Assembly: GCA_002366835.1 (NCBI GenBank)
Contig: DFBZ01000060.1
Coordinates: forward strand, 1-64,000
Length of the DNA: 64,000 nt
Reading direction: 5' to 3'
Source of the DNA: Gammaproteobacteria bacterium UBA3067
GTDB taxonomy: Bacteria > Pseudomonadota > Gammaproteobacteria > Pseudomonadales > UBA3067
Below the pieces are notes generated by a model. That model had not been told where the DNA came from. It made no database searches and saw nothing but the letters and a program-made list of their open reading frames with translations. This document shows, piece after piece, positions 28,094 through 37,474 of this stretch; the stretch's first letter is position 1, and every line of letters starts with the position of its first letter. The translations under genes were made by a program, and so were the position numbers.

Positions 28094-30052
28094 TCATAAG
28101 CGCTGCCCCAAGCCGGAGTCCCGCTTGGTTTTGCGTTGAATGCTCGTTTTCAAAATTCCTTTATCAGAAACTATGACGCATGATTTTTTTGCGCGTGTAA
28201 TCCCAGTATAAAGAAGCTCCCGCGTTAATACCGGGCTGTCCTGAGGTGGGTACATCATTGACACCTCATCAAACTCGGAACCCTGGCTTTTATGTATTGT
28301 CATGGCGTAAACCTTATCAAAGGGCGGTAAACGCGAGGGCAAAAAACCACGAGGCGCTGGGTCTGACACTGGATCAACGGGTGGAAAATAAATACGCTTC
28401 TGGTTTTGATTGGCGGGGTCGGCAAGGCAGATACCGATGTCGCCATTATAAAGCTGGTGGGAATAGCTATTTTTAGTAATCATAATCGGGCAGCCTATAT
28501 ACCAATCATTCTTATCAATCAGACCTTTTTGATGCAGCCTATCCTCCATCCACTGATTAATTTCCGCTACGCTCCATTCCCCTTGTCGCGTGGCGCATAA
28601 AATCTGAAAACGAGAAAATGCGCTCAGCTGCGCATTAATATCAACATGGGCATTTACCTTCTGGCAACTCTGAATAAAGTTTGCGTACTGCTGATAAGCA
28701 CCTTGCAACGTTGCCTCGGCCTCCCTAAGAGGAAAAATTGAGACCCCAGTGCTATCGAGCTCTTTTCGCCAGTAGGCATCTATCACGCGAGCATCACCTA
28801 CATTCACTTTACGAGCAATATCACCGATGGCACTCTTTTCATGAAAACGATAACTTTTTTGCAATTGGCAAATACTATTTGCCAGGGCGCTATCGGGAAG
28901 TTGCGAATCAATTTCTGGCTGCATATCCGCAAGTGCTTGGATGTAATTTCCAGTGTGGCGGCTAAAGGTATTATTCCCATGCGCACACAACTCTGCCAGC
29001 ACACTACCGGGTTCTACCGATGCAAGCTGATCTTTATCTCCCAGCAATATTAAGCGGGCATGGTCGGGCAAGGCGCTGAGTAAAGCATGCATCATGGGTA
29101 AATCAATCATGGATGCTTCATCCACCAGAAGTAGGTCCAGATGCAAACGGTTTTGACGGTTAAAGCGAAAAGAAAGGCTGCCAGGAATAACACCTAACAA
29201 GCGATGCAGGGTTTTGGCCTGGTCGGGAATTTTTTCCCGTATCGTGCTTTCCACATTTAACTGTGACTTCGCTGCAACAATAGATTCACTCAAACGAGCG
29301 GCGGCTTTTCCGGTAGGGGCCGCGAGCTGTATATGTAACTGAGAATTTTCGAGGGCGGCTTGCTCTAACAATAATGCCAGAGTACGAGTCACTGTGGTGG
29401 TTTTACCTGTACCGGGGCCACCACTGATCAATAGCAAACGATTTTTAAGTGCGAGTGATGCAGCAACACGGGGCCAAGGGTTGTCTATATCTTTGGGAAA
29501 TAAACGCTCCATCGCGTTGTGTAAATTTTCTTTAATACTCCCCTTAGGTGAACCCTGTAGCGGATTTACGGTATTGAGACATTTTAAATATTCCGCCACC
29601 TCATTTTCGTAATGCCAATAACGATACAGATATAACCGGCTACCTTCCAAACAAAGAGGGGCGATAGTTTCTGCATCATCCGCTGAACTTCTAAAACAAA
29701 CCAGGGGGGAAGAACTCAGTACGTCGATCAATGCATCCGTAGCAGGTAAGCGGGGAGCCGCTGATAGCAGACCATTTTCTTCTACCTTGTTTGCTTTTTC
29801 GCTTAATCCGAACAACGGCGAAGGTAAAGATTCTAGATCCACACAGCTATGCCCTGCCCCTAACTGAAAGCTAAGCAACGCGCCCAGCCACAAAACCAAT
29901 CCTTGTTGGCTATTTTCATCTTGTTCTTCCGGTAACTGTTCTGCTAGAAAACGAGCAAACTGGTAATCAAGGGCACGAATAAAACCTTGTTTATAGAGCT
30001 TGTTTAATTCACCTAATACCTGCTTGGGATGATACGGGTTTTGCTTAGACAT
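28094..30052 (-). CDS. recD: Exodeoxyribonuclease V alpha subunit RecD
   Basis: 5'-3' helicase subunit of RecBCD. The Walker A GGPGTGKT is at about 211-218; the LLVDEASMIDLPMM Walker B and the C-terminal TIHKSQGSEFDEV helicase motif are present. ATG 30052, preceded by GGGGAGGA, is chosen over ATG 30067. It overlaps the recB stop by 8 bp. Confidence 0.95.
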   Translation of the reverse strand: MSKQNPYHPKQVLGELNKLYKQGFIRALDYQFARFLAEQLPEEQDENSQQGLVLWLGALLSFQLGAGHSCVDLESLPSPLFGLSEKANKVEENGLLSAAPRLPATDALIDVLSSSPLVCFRSSADDAETIAPLCLEGSRLYLYRYWHYENEVAEYLKCLNTVNPLQGSPKGSIKENLHNAMERLFPKDIDNPWPRVAASLALKNRLLLISGGPGTGKTTTVTRTLALLLEQAALENSQLHIQLAAPTGKAAARLSESIVAAKSQLNVESTIREKIPDQAKTLHRLLGVIPGSLSFRFNRQNRLHLDLLLVDEASMIDLPMMHALLSALPDHARLILLGDKDQLASVEPGSVLAELCAHGNNTFSRHTGNYIQALADMQPEIDSQLPDSALANSICQLQKSYRFHEKSAIGDIARKVNVGDARVIDAYWRKELDSTGVSIFPLREAEATLQGAYQQYANFIQSCQKVNAHVDINAQLSAFSRFQILCATRQGEWSVAEINQWMEDRLHQKGLIDKNDWYIGCPIMITKNSYSHQLYNGDIGICLADPANQNQKRIYFPPVDPVSDPAPRGFLPSRLPPFDKVYAMTIHKSQGSEFDEVSMMYPPQDSPVLTRELLYTGITRAKKSCVIVSDKGILKTSIQRKTKRDSGLGQRL

Positions 30053-33000
30053 TCGCTTCCTCCCCACTATCTAGCAACACCGCCGCGTCTAATTCTTCAA
30101 TGGTATGAAACTCTGGTTTATTAAAGTACACACCATAACCGAGCTTATCTTTGTGCATCCCGCGTAGAAATAAATAATACACACCACCAAAGTGAGTCTG
30201 AAAGTTATAATCCTTTATACGATGTTTCAAATAACGATGCAGGGCCAAGCTATAGAGCAAATATTGCAAGGTGTAATGGTGCTCTGCCATCACCGGGGCC
30301 AACTTATCTGGGTGGTAGTTTTCGACATCATCACCCAGATGGTTGGACTTATAATCAAGAATAAAATACTGCCCCTTCCATTCAAAGATAAGATCAATAA
30401 ACCCTTTTAGGTAGCCGCGCTGGGGCATAAACTCTAAGGCAGTATATTCGCTTTCTGGCTGGAGCTGTTGTTCGAATTTCTGCAAGGTGTGGCTTTTTAA
30501 AATACCCACGGGCAGCGTAAACTCCAGTTCAACGAAACGTTTTTGGCGGGTAATTTGGTTTAAAGAAACAACATCATCTTGTTCGTCTGGCTTGTTTAAC
30601 GGTGTTTGCAACACTTCGCAAACTAATTCCACTAACACGTCGCGCCATTCATTCTCAAAACCGGCAAGCAGAAGCTTGTCTTCAGTAAGGGTTTCCAAAG
30701 CCGCTTGATCAAAACAAGCAAAATCTATATTTTCAAACAGACTGTGCATTAGCGTGCCGGCCTGCGCGCCTTTAGGAAAGGTGAAAACATTTCGCTCTTC
30801 TATTTCACTGGCCGTTTGGGTTGTAGCCCCGCCGTCATCCTGCAGTGCGTCAAGATCCATTTTCTCTGAGCGCAAAGGGTCATTTAGGCCCAATGTTTTG
30901 TGGCCTACACGACGGGTTAATGCAGTAAAGCTACTAACGCGCCAGTTACGCTCAATGCTGCCGGTAAACCGCCTGGCCTGAAGTTCTCTATTTTCAGGGT
31001 TAAGGGGCGTAAATACCTGCGGCGCTCGATCCTCTTCAGGGTCAAGAGTCCGCACATGAATATGGGGTGAGTTTTTTTCTAATTCACTGAGTTGCGTATC
31101 GAGTTGCTTTCCTTCCCCTTTCACAAGCAAAGAACCCAAGGCTGTTTTGTGTAAATCGCTGCCTTTTTTATTACCCACGCTGACATCGGCAATACCAAGA
31201 TAACAGCGGTAGACACTACGCGTTAAGGCCACATAAAGAAGTCGTAAATCTTCGGCCAAGCGCTCCAGCTCTGCCTTTTCCAAGGCCTCTTTTTTTCCGC
31301 CCAAATCAAGCACTTTTTTATGCTGAGTTTGATCCTGATAAAGCGCCACCTTGGCAGTTTTATAACTACAAGCAAAAGGAATAAAAACGATGGGATATTC
31401 CAAACCCTTACTTTTATGAATAGTAACAATTTGAACGCGCTTGCGGTCGCTTTCCAAGCGCAACAGGGTTTCATCAGTGGCTTCTTCTTCGGATTCAAGT
31501 TGCTGAAGAAACCAGGCTAACAATTCCTTCTCACCGGATAGTTCACTGGCGGCATTTTGCAGTAGCTCACTTAGATGTAAGATATTAGTGAGAACGCGCT
31601 CTGCGTTATCACTACACTGAAGTCTCGCCATCAATTGACGGCGTTGAAAAACCAAGTGCAACATGGGAAGCACACCCTGTTTAACCCATAGCTCTTGATA
31701 AGCACCAAACTCTTGTAGAACACCTTCCCACTGGCTGTCATCAAAAAACAAAGCCTCCAGCTCGCTCTGTTTGTATAAAAACAGGCCTGAACTAAGAGCG
31801 CTGCGAATTGCTCGCTCATCGCCCACAGATGAAGACTGCCCTCCCCAAGTATTTTGCTTCGCATCAATACTGAGGCTACTAATAGCGATGAGCAACAGAT
31901 AAAGATCGGCCGCTTCTGGGCTATCGAACACCCCATCTTTAGTGCTGAGGTACACCGCGTCCACATTACGTTGCTGTAGTTGCTGTTGAATTAATGCTGC
32001 TTCATGCCGATCACGCACTAGCACAGCAATATCCTCGCTTGCCAAAAATTTGCCACCGATGTGGGCCTGCCCTGCTACACCTGCATTTAGAAGGTAAGCT
32101 ATTTCATCGGCACAGAATTCTGCTTGATATTGCTGATAAGTTTGCTTATTAACCGGCTTCTCGCTTTTCAATAAAAAAAACTGCAGCGCCGCCGAGGACT
32201 GCTCGTTCCCCGTGTTTTTTAGCGGTGCTTTATCGGCTTGTCCTCCGCTGTTAACGGCTAGAAAGGGAATAGCTTCATCGTAAATAAAAGGCTTCTTTGA
32301 AAATTCAAATAAGCAGTTAGTCGCTTCCACCATAGCGTGGGTCGAGCGCCAGTTAGTATCCAAATGGAAATGGTTTTCCACCTCTTGCTTTGCGCGCATA
32401 TAGGTAAATATATCCGCATTGCGAAAACTGTATATCGCCTGCTTGGGGTCACCAATTAAATAGATAGCACTATTGGGGGAGTTAAAATAGATACGCTCAA
32501 AAATACCATACTGTGTCAGATCAGTGTCTTGAAATTCGTCAATCATGGAAACTGGATAAAGCGTACGAATACGGCTAGCCAGCTCTGAGCCAAAATCACT
32601 GTGCAGCGCATCATTTAGCTGGGTGAGTAAATCAGAAAAACCAAACACTTGCTGCTGCTTTTTGAGATCTTTTAAGCGTTGACGAATATCGATAATGCCC
32701 GCATGCTGAATTAATTCTTTAAGAGGCAGCGGTTCTTCATGTAAACGTTCGATTTTTTCGAATATTGGATGGCGAGGTTCGCTCCCCTTTGACGTTTTTT
32801 CTGATAACTCCGACTGAGAGAATTTAGCCAACGGCTCCGGCAATGTGTAGGCCTTTTCATCATTGCAAAAATCATCAACAGCCACCAACCACTTGGGCAG
32901 GTTCCTTTTGCTGTAACTTCTCTTACTAACATCTGACTGCTCAATAATTTCTTGTATATCTTCGCGCTCGATTAGCCAGTCTTGTTTGAAGCGCTTCAGT

Positions 33001-33743
33001 GTTTCCATCCACTGATCAAGTGCTTGAGAGATCATTGTTGCAGTATTCAATTTTTCTGAATCACTGCATGTTTCTTTTTGCGTTTCTTCGCGTGGAAGTA
33101 GAGGGTAAATCTCCAAGCCTTCCCGCTCCACCATGGCAGATATACCTGCCATAAAACTCTGAGGGCTTGCCCAGTATTGGCTCACTACGGCCATGTGCTC
33201 AGACTCAAGGGAATACATCGTTTCACGCCAGAAATCAAAACTGGCTGTTTCCTTAAGTGCTTTTTCATCCTTCACTAAATTCATATCGAACAAAACACCG
33301 CACTCGAAGGCATTCTGTTTGAGCATACGCTGACAAAATCCGTGGATGGTAAAAATTGCTGCCTCATCCATTTGTTGTTCAGCCATATCCAAGCGCTGAA
33401 TTAAGTAGGGGTGGCTTTGCTTTGGGAAATCCTTCAGTAATTGCGCAAGAAAATCATCCCCCTTTACACTGCCCATTAAAAACGCCCGCTTTGCCTGATG
33501 AATGCGGGTGCGAATTCGCCCTTTTAGTTCCTGCGTGGCCGCATCGGTAAAAGTGACCAACAAAATATCACTCACATCAAGAGGACGACCAAAGCCCGTT
33601 AATAAGTCACCGTGACCAAGCAATAAACGTAAATAGAGACTGGTGATGGTATAAGTTTTTCCTGTGCCCGCGCTCGCTTCAATAAGGTGAGTGCCTTGCA
33701 GGGGGAAAGAAAAGGGATTGAGGTGCAAAGATGGATTAGTCAT
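30045..33743 (-). CDS. recB: Exodeoxyribonuclease V beta subunit RecB
   Basis: UvrD-type 3'-5' helicase with a C-terminal nuclease. Walker A ASAGTGKT is at about 23-30; the DEFQDTD motif and the RRxW-type helicase motifs are readable, and the nuclease motif ILDYK is at about 1128-1132. Length 1232. It overlaps recC by 8 bp and recD by 8 bp. Confidence 0.96.
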   Translation of the reverse strand: MTNPSLHLNPFSFPLQGTHLIEASAGTGKTYTITSLYLRLLLGHGDLLTGFGRPLDVSDILLVTFTDAATQELKGRIRTRIHQAKRAFLMGSVKGDDFLAQLLKDFPKQSHPYLIQRLDMAEQQMDEAAIFTIHGFCQRMLKQNAFECGVLFDMNLVKDEKALKETASFDFWRETMYSLESEHMAVVSQYWASPQSFMAGISAMVEREGLEIYPLLPREETQKETCSDSEKLNTATMISQALDQWMETLKRFKQDWLIEREDIQEIIEQSDVSKRSYSKRNLPKWLVAVDDFCNDEKAYTLPEPLAKFSQSELSEKTSKGSEPRHPIFEKIERLHEEPLPLKELIQHAGIIDIRQRLKDLKKQQQVFGFSDLLTQLNDALHSDFGSELASRIRTLYPVSMIDEFQDTDLTQYGIFERIYFNSPNSAIYLIGDPKQAIYSFRNADIFTYMRAKQEVENHFHLDTNWRSTHAMVEATNCLFEFSKKPFIYDEAIPFLAVNSGGQADKAPLKNTGNEQSSAALQFFLLKSEKPVNKQTYQQYQAEFCADEIAYLLNAGVAGQAHIGGKFLASEDIAVLVRDRHEAALIQQQLQQRNVDAVYLSTKDGVFDSPEAADLYLLLIAISSLSIDAKQNTWGGQSSSVGDERAIRSALSSGLFLYKQSELEALFFDDSQWEGVLQEFGAYQELWVKQGVLPMLHLVFQRRQLMARLQCSDNAERVLTNILHLSELLQNAASELSGEKELLAWFLQQLESEEEATDETLLRLESDRKRVQIVTIHKSKGLEYPIVFIPFACSYKTAKVALYQDQTQHKKVLDLGGKKEALEKAELERLAEDLRLLYVALTRSVYRCYLGIADVSVGNKKGSDLHKTALGSLLVKGEGKQLDTQLSELEKNSPHIHVRTLDPEEDRAPQVFTPLNPENRELQARRFTGSIERNWRVSSFTALTRRVGHKTLGLNDPLRSEKMDLDALQDDGGATTQTASEIEERNVFTFPKGAQAGTLMHSLFENIDFACFDQAALETLTEDKLLLAGFENEWRDVLVELVCEVLQTPLNKPDEQDDVVSLNQITRQKRFVELEFTLPVGILKSHTLQKFEQQLQPESEYTALEFMPQRGYLKGFIDLIFEWKGQYFILDYKSNHLGDDVENYHPDKLAPVMAEHHYTLQYLLYSLALHRYLKHRIKDYNFQTHFGGVYYLFLRGMHKDKLGYGVYFNKPEFHTIEELDAAVLLDSGEEANV

Positions 33744-36700
33744 TATTTACTCCGCTTTTTTCCTCTGCCATAGATTGCCCCAAAGGAGTAAATATTGTTT
33801 CTGCCAAATTAAAGAGCGGCTCGGCAACATCTTCAAGACAAGGGTAGATGCGTGCAACAGCGGGGTCACTGACTTCTGGCTGTATGGGCGAGTGACTCGT
33901 GCCATAAAACCGGCTTTGCGCCTTACTCCATGCGCTGGAATCATTTTCTTCTGGGCTGCTTTTTTTAGTTTCCAAAAATTTTGTGCGATACCACTCCCAA
34001 GCAGTTTCAGTAAAAAACGGCAGAGGGGAAGACTGCCCCCTTTGATAAATTTGAATCAATTCACCAAGGTGCACCAGGGCCTGTTCTCGACTAAGCGGCT
34101 TAAAGTGAGCTTCTTCCAACACGGCTTTCTTTTTACTTTTTCCGATACCCAGCAAATGTGTACCATTAAATTCAGGGTGCTCTGATGCACAAAGAGCTAA
34201 GTGTGCAATCCAGCTGGAAATATAATCTTTACCCTTTAGTGCGGACACTCGGTAATCGACATGGCATCCTTGGTAATGGGATTGCAACCAGCCTTCCAAT
34301 GTGACACCGTTTACTTCCTTGAGATGAATTTCAATGGCCGACTTGTTTTTTCTTTCATAGTCACTCAAGGCCTCCAATAAAATATGAACATCACCTTCCG
34401 CTTTCTGTAGGCTTTTTTCACCGGCATAACCTGTCGGCAGTAAACCAGTACCCAATTGATAGTTCGTATAATGCTGCTTATCGTCTTCAGCATTTTGAGG
34501 CGATGATAGCTGGTACTCCAGAAAGTCTTGTTTCAATTGATAGTGGCTTAAGCCATCGATCACAAAGGGCTCATGCTCAACTAAACTGCTAGTGGGTAGG
34601 TTTAAATCCACTTGCAGACAATGCCGCATAAAATATCGACAAGGCTGTATAAAAAAATTCTGCAAGGTCGCAAGAGGAATGACCTCCTGTGCAGTGAAGG
34701 CATCATTTTCTTTCGCTTGTGTCATGCTGGGCGAGAAATCGGAAAAATGAGAGTCTTTTTTATCTGTTGATGCTTGTGTTACCAAATCAGCATTTGAAAG
34801 AGGGAGGTTCGGCAACCACGCCTTAGCATAGCTAAAGCACAGAGGGCTTTCTGGGTTTTTAATAAAGTTGTCCGCGCTAAAAGCTTGCACAGCGTGACGA
34901 GTAATGAGGTATTCGCGCAAGCTGTTGGCACTATCATCAAGAGATAGATGACCATCATCAGCGAGACGGTAATTATTGAGGCAATATTCCAGTAACTCAC
35001 TGAGTAACACTGATGGTTGTTTTTCACTGTTATCTTGAATACTACTCCCTACCCAAGAAAGATAGAGCTTAGTTTCCGCCGCCAGTAAGGCCTCAAGAAA
35101 TAAAAAACGTTCTTCATCACGCCGCGATCGATCACCCGCCCGGAATTGATGGGCCATTAAATCAAAACCTAAGGACGGCATCGCAACGGGGTAATCCCCT
35201 TCGTTCATACCGAGCAAGCACACCACTTTAAAGGGAATGGCACGCTTTGGTAGCAGCGTGCAAAAGCTTACCTGGCCGTTAAGAAAATGGGAGCCACTAT
35301 TACTTTCATTAAGACAGGCTGAGATAGACTGCATAAATAAACTGTGCGAAAGGCTTTGGCTATAGGCCGCCTGCTCGCTATATTTCTTTAAACGTTCCAA
35401 ACCACCCCATAATGCTTGCAGCGCCAGCTCCTCACCCGCTTCAAAGACAAAAAAATCATCCACTATCTGGTGAGTGAGAGTAATCCATTCGTCCACCGTA
35501 TGAGATGCCGCCAACTGTTTTCGTGCAAGATCCAAACAATCAAGCAGAGATGCCAACTTTCCCGCTAGCACTGCCGTTAAACCACTGACTTCGTTATAGC
35601 TGGCAATGCCTTGATACACACTTTGGCCGCCCATGCTGAAACCTGCCAACATACGACGCAAACCAAAGCGCCAACTGTTCTGTTCAAAGGCGGGTAAATC
35701 CAGTGCACTGCGGTGCTCACCATCCATGCCCCAGCGAATACCGCTTTCTTCTACCCACTGGCTGAGGGTTTCCATATCCTGGGCATCTATTTGAAAGCGA
35801 GAACGAATTGCTGGCAGCTCGAGAAGCTCCAAGACTTCACTAACACTTAAGCGGCTGGCTGGCAGTTGCAGTAAACTTTTCACTCTGAGCAGCAGCGGCT
35901 CTTCACTGCCGACACTGCGATCTGCAACAGAAAACGGTATTTTTCTCGCGCTATCAAATACGGCGTGAATAAGAGGGCTATAGCGATCAATGTCCGGCAC
36001 CATCACCACGATATCTTTAGGTGTCAGATCAGAATGCTGCTCAAATAAATGCAATAGCTGGTCATGCAGCACTTCCACTTCACGCAGAGGGCTGTAGTTA
36101 TTGTGGAATGAAAGACTAAAATCACTTGCTGCAATAGCTGCTTTATTTTCACTATTGCTATCAAACAACAAATCACCGGACCGATCTAAACCATCGAGAA
36201 TATCCTGCTGAATATTACTCAGTAAGTGCCGCCTACCAGGGTCGATGTAATAATCGGATTCGTGTATTTCCAGACCCTGTAACTGCCCCAACAGCTCCCG
36301 TCCTTGTTTTCCCAGAGAGGAAAGCAAGGCATGGCTTTGCCTATTGAGTGCTTCTGCATCCATCTCGATTATATTGTCAGACCGCTTTCCCTGCACCAAC
36401 CTTGCCTCTTCGGCGGATGTTTTCAAGTCACCCCAATAGATACGACAAGGGTTCGCCACTAAAAGATAAACATCCCGATATTCTGCCAGCACTTGCAAAG
36501 CGTCTAAATAGATAGGTGGTAAATTATTAAAACCGAATAAAAAGAGCCTCTGCGGCAGGTCAGCGAGTCGCTGCTGGGATATTTCTTTTTCATTTTTTAA
36601 ACGCCAAACAAACTGCTCAAAAAGACCCGCTCGATGCAGGGCTTTCCGGTCTAACCCCGTAATCCGCTCACACAGGGCGCGCCATAAAATGGGCTGCCAA

Positions 36701-37179
36701 GGCTGCTTTTCGGCAGCCATATTTCCGCCTTCACTCCAGTCGTTGATCCAGTCAATACGATATAAAAGGTATTGATCAAAAACATCTGCTATTTTTGTTG
36801 CTAATTGATAACTGCGTAACTCATCACCATCTGCAAGATAATGTTTTAAAGGCAGGAAAGCATCGTTTTCTAGCTGAGTGGGCAATATTTCAAGTAAGTG
36901 CCAAAGCAAAACATCTTTATTAAAGTCCGACTCTTTCGGCACATCTTCTAGTACGGCGTGAAATAGTCGCCATAAAAAGTTAGAAGGCATGGGGTAATCA
37001 ATATTGGCTGACACGCCCAAGGCATCGGCCAGACCAAGTTTCAACCATTGACTCAGACCGGTGCCAGGCACCAGTATCTGCTCCGCCTGAAAGGGGTCAG
37101 ACAAGGGCTCAGTTTTTAGGGTAGATACCACCACCTGTTTTAATACGGGCAGTTCGTTGGAATAAATACAGTAGAGCAT
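33736..37179 (-). CDS. recC: Exodeoxyribonuclease V gamma subunit RecC
   Basis: Chi-recognition and structural subunit of RecBCD, 1147 residues. The family N-terminus (MLYCIYSNELPVL and VPGTGLSQWL) and the RecC-typical LLGMNEGDYP are present. It is first of recC-recB-recD; there is no ptrA between recC and recB as there is in E. coli. Confidence 0.95.
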   Translation of the reverse strand: MLYCIYSNELPVLKQVVVSTLKTEPLSDPFQAEQILVPGTGLSQWLKLGLADALGVSANIDYPMPSNFLWRLFHAVLEDVPKESDFNKDVLLWHLLEILPTQLENDAFLPLKHYLADGDELRSYQLATKIADVFDQYLLYRIDWINDWSEGGNMAAEKQPWQPILWRALCERITGLDRKALHRAGLFEQFVWRLKNEKEISQQRLADLPQRLFLFGFNNLPPIYLDALQVLAEYRDVYLLVANPCRIYWGDLKTSAEEARLVQGKRSDNIIEMDAEALNRQSHALLSSLGKQGRELLGQLQGLEIHESDYYIDPGRRHLLSNIQQDILDGLDRSGDLLFDSNSENKAAIAASDFSLSFHNNYSPLREVEVLHDQLLHLFEQHSDLTPKDIVVMVPDIDRYSPLIHAVFDSARKIPFSVADRSVGSEEPLLLRVKSLLQLPASRLSVSEVLELLELPAIRSRFQIDAQDMETLSQWVEESGIRWGMDGEHRSALDLPAFEQNSWRFGLRRMLAGFSMGGQSVYQGIASYNEVSGLTAVLAGKLASLLDCLDLARKQLAASHTVDEWITLTHQIVDDFFVFEAGEELALQALWGGLERLKKYSEQAAYSQSLSHSLFMQSISACLNESNSGSHFLNGQVSFCTLLPKRAIPFKVVCLLGMNEGDYPVAMPSLGFDLMAHQFRAGDRSRRDEERFLFLEALLAAETKLYLSWVGSSIQDNSEKQPSVLLSELLEYCLNNYRLADDGHLSLDDSANSLREYLITRHAVQAFSADNFIKNPESPLCFSYAKAWLPNLPLSNADLVTQASTDKKDSHFSDFSPSMTQAKENDAFTAQEVIPLATLQNFFIQPCRYFMRHCLQVDLNLPTSSLVEHEPFVIDGLSHYQLKQDFLEYQLSSPQNAEDDKQHYTNYQLGTGLLPTGYAGEKSLQKAEGDVHILLEALSDYERKNKSAIEIHLKEVNGVTLEGWLQSHYQGCHVDYRVSALKGKDYISSWIAHLALCASEHPEFNGTHLLGIGKSKKKAVLEEAHFKPLSREQALVHLGELIQIYQRGQSSPLPFFTETAWEWYRTKFLETKKSSPEENDSSAWSKAQSRFYGTSHSPIQPEVSDPAVARIYPCLEDVAEPLFNLAETIFTPLGQSMAEEKSGVNND

Positions 37180-37282
37180 GGCTTATGTTTGTCTCACGCT
37201 AATTCATTCTATTTTAAGTTTCAGAACTTTTTTCCCAAGGTGCTATCCACAAAGCGTGGCTGAAGTGACGCGCAGCTTGGGT

Positions 37283-37332
37283 ACGACTGCATGGATGCAG
37301 GAGGTAGAGCAACGCATGGAGCAGTTGCCGAG
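37283..37332. repeat. 50-bp nested module, copy B
   Basis: Closely similar to 8720-8769: both begin acgact and contain catggatg, aggaggtagag and gccgag at matching positions. Here it stands without the surrounding MITE, between recC and the 17-bp inverted-repeat element. Confidence 0.7.
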
Positions 37333-37334
37333 AT

Positions 37335-37452
37335 CGAAGTGAAACCCAACAATTTTGAAATACGCTTGATTGCTTTGATTTTAATGCAACGGAATTAAAT
37401 AAGCCTTTGAATCAGCTTCACAATTAAAACAATCATGTTGGGTTTCACTTCG
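37335..37452. repeat. 118-bp element with 17-bp inverted repeats
   Basis: CGAAGTGAAACCCAACA at 37335-37351 and its exact complement at 37436-37452 enclose 84 bp of AT-rich DNA. No open frame. It lies between the divergent-facing ends of recC's promoter and the ybbP stop, so it could also act as a transcription terminator for ybbP or be a mobile repeat. I favour a repeat. Confidence 0.7.
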
Positions 37453-37474
37453 CTTAAGCCAAGCTACAGAAAGT

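Noticed and set aside
33736..37179. Missing ptrA between recC and recB as an anomaly
   Set aside because: recC-recB-recD without ptrA is common outside enteric bacteria.
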